From a virus, in the IMG/VR virus record IMGVR_UViG_3300008448_009521, positions 1-29,030 of that record: a stretch of DNA of 29,030 nucleotides. One strand, written 5' to 3'. Positions within the stretch are counted from its first letter, which is position 1. Every line of letters starts with the position of its first letter. Below are positions 27,907 through 29,030 of the stretch, piece after piece. A model generated the notes under the pieces. That model made no database searches and was not told the DNA's origin. It saw only the letters and a list, made by a program, of their open reading frames with translations. Both the position numbers and the translations under genes were made by a program.

Positions 27907-28419
27907 TTGAGTAATAGATGGGAATACAGCCTAACGGCTGAAGAAGAAGGCATCTGTGTAGAAGTTGGGTATCAGCGTCAGAAGCCATATTTTGGCGACC
28001 CTAGCAGAAATATAAACTATGCAGAAGGTGATCTTTGGGAGATGTGGCAGCATGTTGTATGTGCTGGATCAGAGCTTGCTTTCGCCAGAATGCTTGGTAA
28101 ATCTGACTTTATCCCTCATTTTAACAAATGGAAGACTGAATTAGATATACCTGGAGTAGGAGAGATTAGGTATTCATTTAATCCACAGGGTGGATTGAGA
28201 TTTACTAAAAGAGATAATCCTGATTTAAGATATGTCCTAATGATAGATGGCATGGCCATCAAGAATAGGACGGGGCGGGATGAGAAAAGAAGAAGTACTC
28301 CCTATAAAGCTATAGGATGGTTATATGGATATGAATGTATGCAAGATAAGTATCTATCTAAGTATAACAATAAGACATGGATAGTTCCTTTTGATCAATT
28401 AAAGGCAATGCCAAAGTAG
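27907..28419 (+). CDS. Nuclease-fold-like phage protein (hypothetical)
   Basis: This 170-aa protein starts at TTG just after the repeated leader. CAGSELAFARMLG, then DIPGVGEIRYSF and LRYVLMIDGM with AIGWLYGYE follow the order E...D...E-x-R/K and GWxxG seen in PD-(D/E)XK-like phage proteins. The active-site Lys is not certain, so it may be a non-catalytic relative. No other homology recognised. Confidence 0.6.
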   Translation: MSNRWEYSLTAEEEGICVEVGYQRQKPYFGDPSRNINYAEGDLWEMWQHVVCAGSELAFARMLGKSDFIPHFNKWKTELDIPGVGEIRYSFNPQGGLRFTKRDNPDLRYVLMIDGMAIKNRTGRDEKRRSTPYKAIGWLYGYECMQDKYLSKYNNKTWIVPFDQLKAMPK

Positions 28420-28442
28420 TTGACTAGAATATATGCTATAAT
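28420..28442 (+). promoter_or_regulatory. Promoter sharing the cassette's upstream half
   Basis: AAAGTAGTTGACTAGAATATATGCTA matches 27835-27860 except for one base. It leads into TGCTATAAT (hexamer 28437-28442). TTGACT is only 11 nt from the -10, too close for a classic -35, so it may be an activator site or part of an extended -10 promoter. Confidence 0.6.
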
Positions 28443-28462
28443 CATACCAAGGAGTAAATATT

Positions 28463-28582
28463 ATGGAATATCCAATGTGTATGTTTTGCGACAAGATGTC
28501 AAAGTATGATCAACCTGACAAGAACTCAGGAGTGATTATATCCGTATGTGAAAGACATTTCACCATGGATTTTAGCTCCTGA
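28463..28582 (+). CDS. 39-aa zinc-binding protein
   Basis: AAGGAG lies 8 nt before ATG 28463. The product has CMFC at about 6-9 and CERH near 29-32, a CCCH-like metal site in a tiny protein. It has its own promoter directly upstream. Confidence 0.68.
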   Translation: MEYPMCMFCDKMSKYDQPDKNSGVIISVCERHFTMDFSS

Positions 28583-28640
28583 TATCTTGCTACAAAAATA
28601 TTTTTAGATTAGGTAGGCAAGGATTGTGGAAAGATAAATC

Positions 28641-28814
28641 ATGCGCTTTAATTTTATATACAGCTATATATGTCCAGAATGCAAATCAGAGCTAGAATTT
28701 AAATCAATGAATAAGCCTTCAGATAAAGTTATGTGTCAATGTGGATCCTATATGCATAATGTAAGGCTATGGGCAATTAGCTCTGAAATGCTTCAAAATG
28801 GATCCATATCCTAG
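28641..28814 (+). CDS. 57-aa zinc-ribbon protein
   Basis: From ATG 28641 a frame of 57 residues has CPEC and CQCG pairs in a ribbon arrangement, preceded by aromatic residues (FNFIYSYI) and followed by a Trp-containing helix. GGAAAG precedes the start at 10-14 nt. Function unknown. Confidence 0.65.
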   Translation: MRFNFIYSYICPECKSELEFKSMNKPSDKVMCQCGSYMHNVRLWAISSEMLQNGSIS

Positions 28815-29030
28815 TATCCCCCCGAATATTAAAGTGTCTTAAAACCCCCTTAGAAGGCTTATTTGAGCCATTGAATCTAGATATCATAGATGCATTTGGC
28901 TATTAATTTATCTCTAAATACTATTATATTGTCGATAAATAGTTATATGTGTAATTGAGCCCTTTGTATCATATGCCCGTAATGTCCGATTTGCCCATAT
29001 ACTCTATATTGGCCTATAGCATAACTTCCA
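28815..29030 (+). other. Non-coding end region
   Basis: No frame with coding character is seen here on either strand. It is AT-rich, with C-runs at 28818 and 28855 and scattered palindromic AT stretches. The reverse strand has a TATAAT-like hexamer (about 28921-28926), too weak to call a promoter. It may be an intergenic regulatory region leading to a new gene block. Confidence 0.5.

Overview
The window is AT-rich, and every supported protein gene lies on the + strand. Genes are tightly packed, often joined by ATGA stop/start overlaps, and many encode very small Cys-rich proteins. It carries a recognisable large terminase, a CHAP endolysin, holin-like membrane proteins, a Cas4-like nuclease, a RuvC-like resolvase, five tRNAs and a WhiB-like regulator. 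This is a fragment of a tailed double-stranded DNA phage of an actinobacterium. WhiB points to Actinobacteria. Two secreted proteins (19738-21444 and 22719-23879) resemble, from memory, surface proteins of AT-rich freshwater actinobacteria (acI / Nanopelagicales). The host assignment is inference. No integrase, excisionase or repressor was seen, and neither were portal, capsid or tail genes, so the structural module is probably outside the window.

Layout. 1-4349: DNA-processing genes (Cas4-like nuclease, zinc-finger protein, RuvC-like resolvase, small HTH protein). They run through ATGA overlaps into a sugar-modification trio (FkbM-type methyltransferase, DXD glycosyltransferase, nucleotidyltransferase) and a small DUF1599/Nmad-like protein. 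4377-6953: terminase small-subunit candidate, terminase large subunit and a zinc-finger protein. 7075-9609: a possible 2OG-Fe(II) oxygenase, an SGNH-like protein and a sulfotransferase, interleaved with tRNAs reading AUG, UUA and AGA. 9663-12152: endolysin, SDR oxidoreductase, staphylococcal-nuclease-like protein, Hsp20 and an FmdB-like zinc ribbon. 12217-16175: a large secreted PA14/FN3/coiled-coil protein, two holin-like proteins, a 47-aa protein and a probable virion-assembly protein.

16236-21483: tRNA-Asn, WhiB and a run of small proteins, including an HslV/proteasome-like Ntn hydrolase and a thioredoxin, ending with a secreted Ala/Thr/Ser-rich protein and a strong terminator. 21508-22619: six tiny genes closed by a second terminator. 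22719-28814: a secreted HExxH metallopeptidase with a host-like N-terminus, tRNA-Lys, an orphan GroES, a 43-aa CDGSH iron-sulfur protein, an ORF that seems to start at ATT after a perfect Shine-Dalgarno, a second SGNH-like protein, a clear 2OG-Fe(II) oxygenase, a CxxCxxCC protein, a nuclease-like protein and small zinc-binding proteins. 28815-29030 shows no gene.

Regulation is the most unusual part. Five genes have a -10-like hexamer starting exactly 12 nt before the ATG, which predicts leaderless mRNAs. Three other genes (Hsp20, PA14 protein, 22044 micro-ORF) have a stem-loop beginning at the predicted 5' end of a leadered mRNA. A promoter-plus-leader cassette of about 70 bp occurs twice (26102 and 27842), and its promoter half recurs at 28420. 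The accessory genes fall into surface-glycan modification, protein folding and redox (Hsp20, GroES, thioredoxin, Ntn hydrolase, CDGSH), and cell-surface proteins resembling those of the host.
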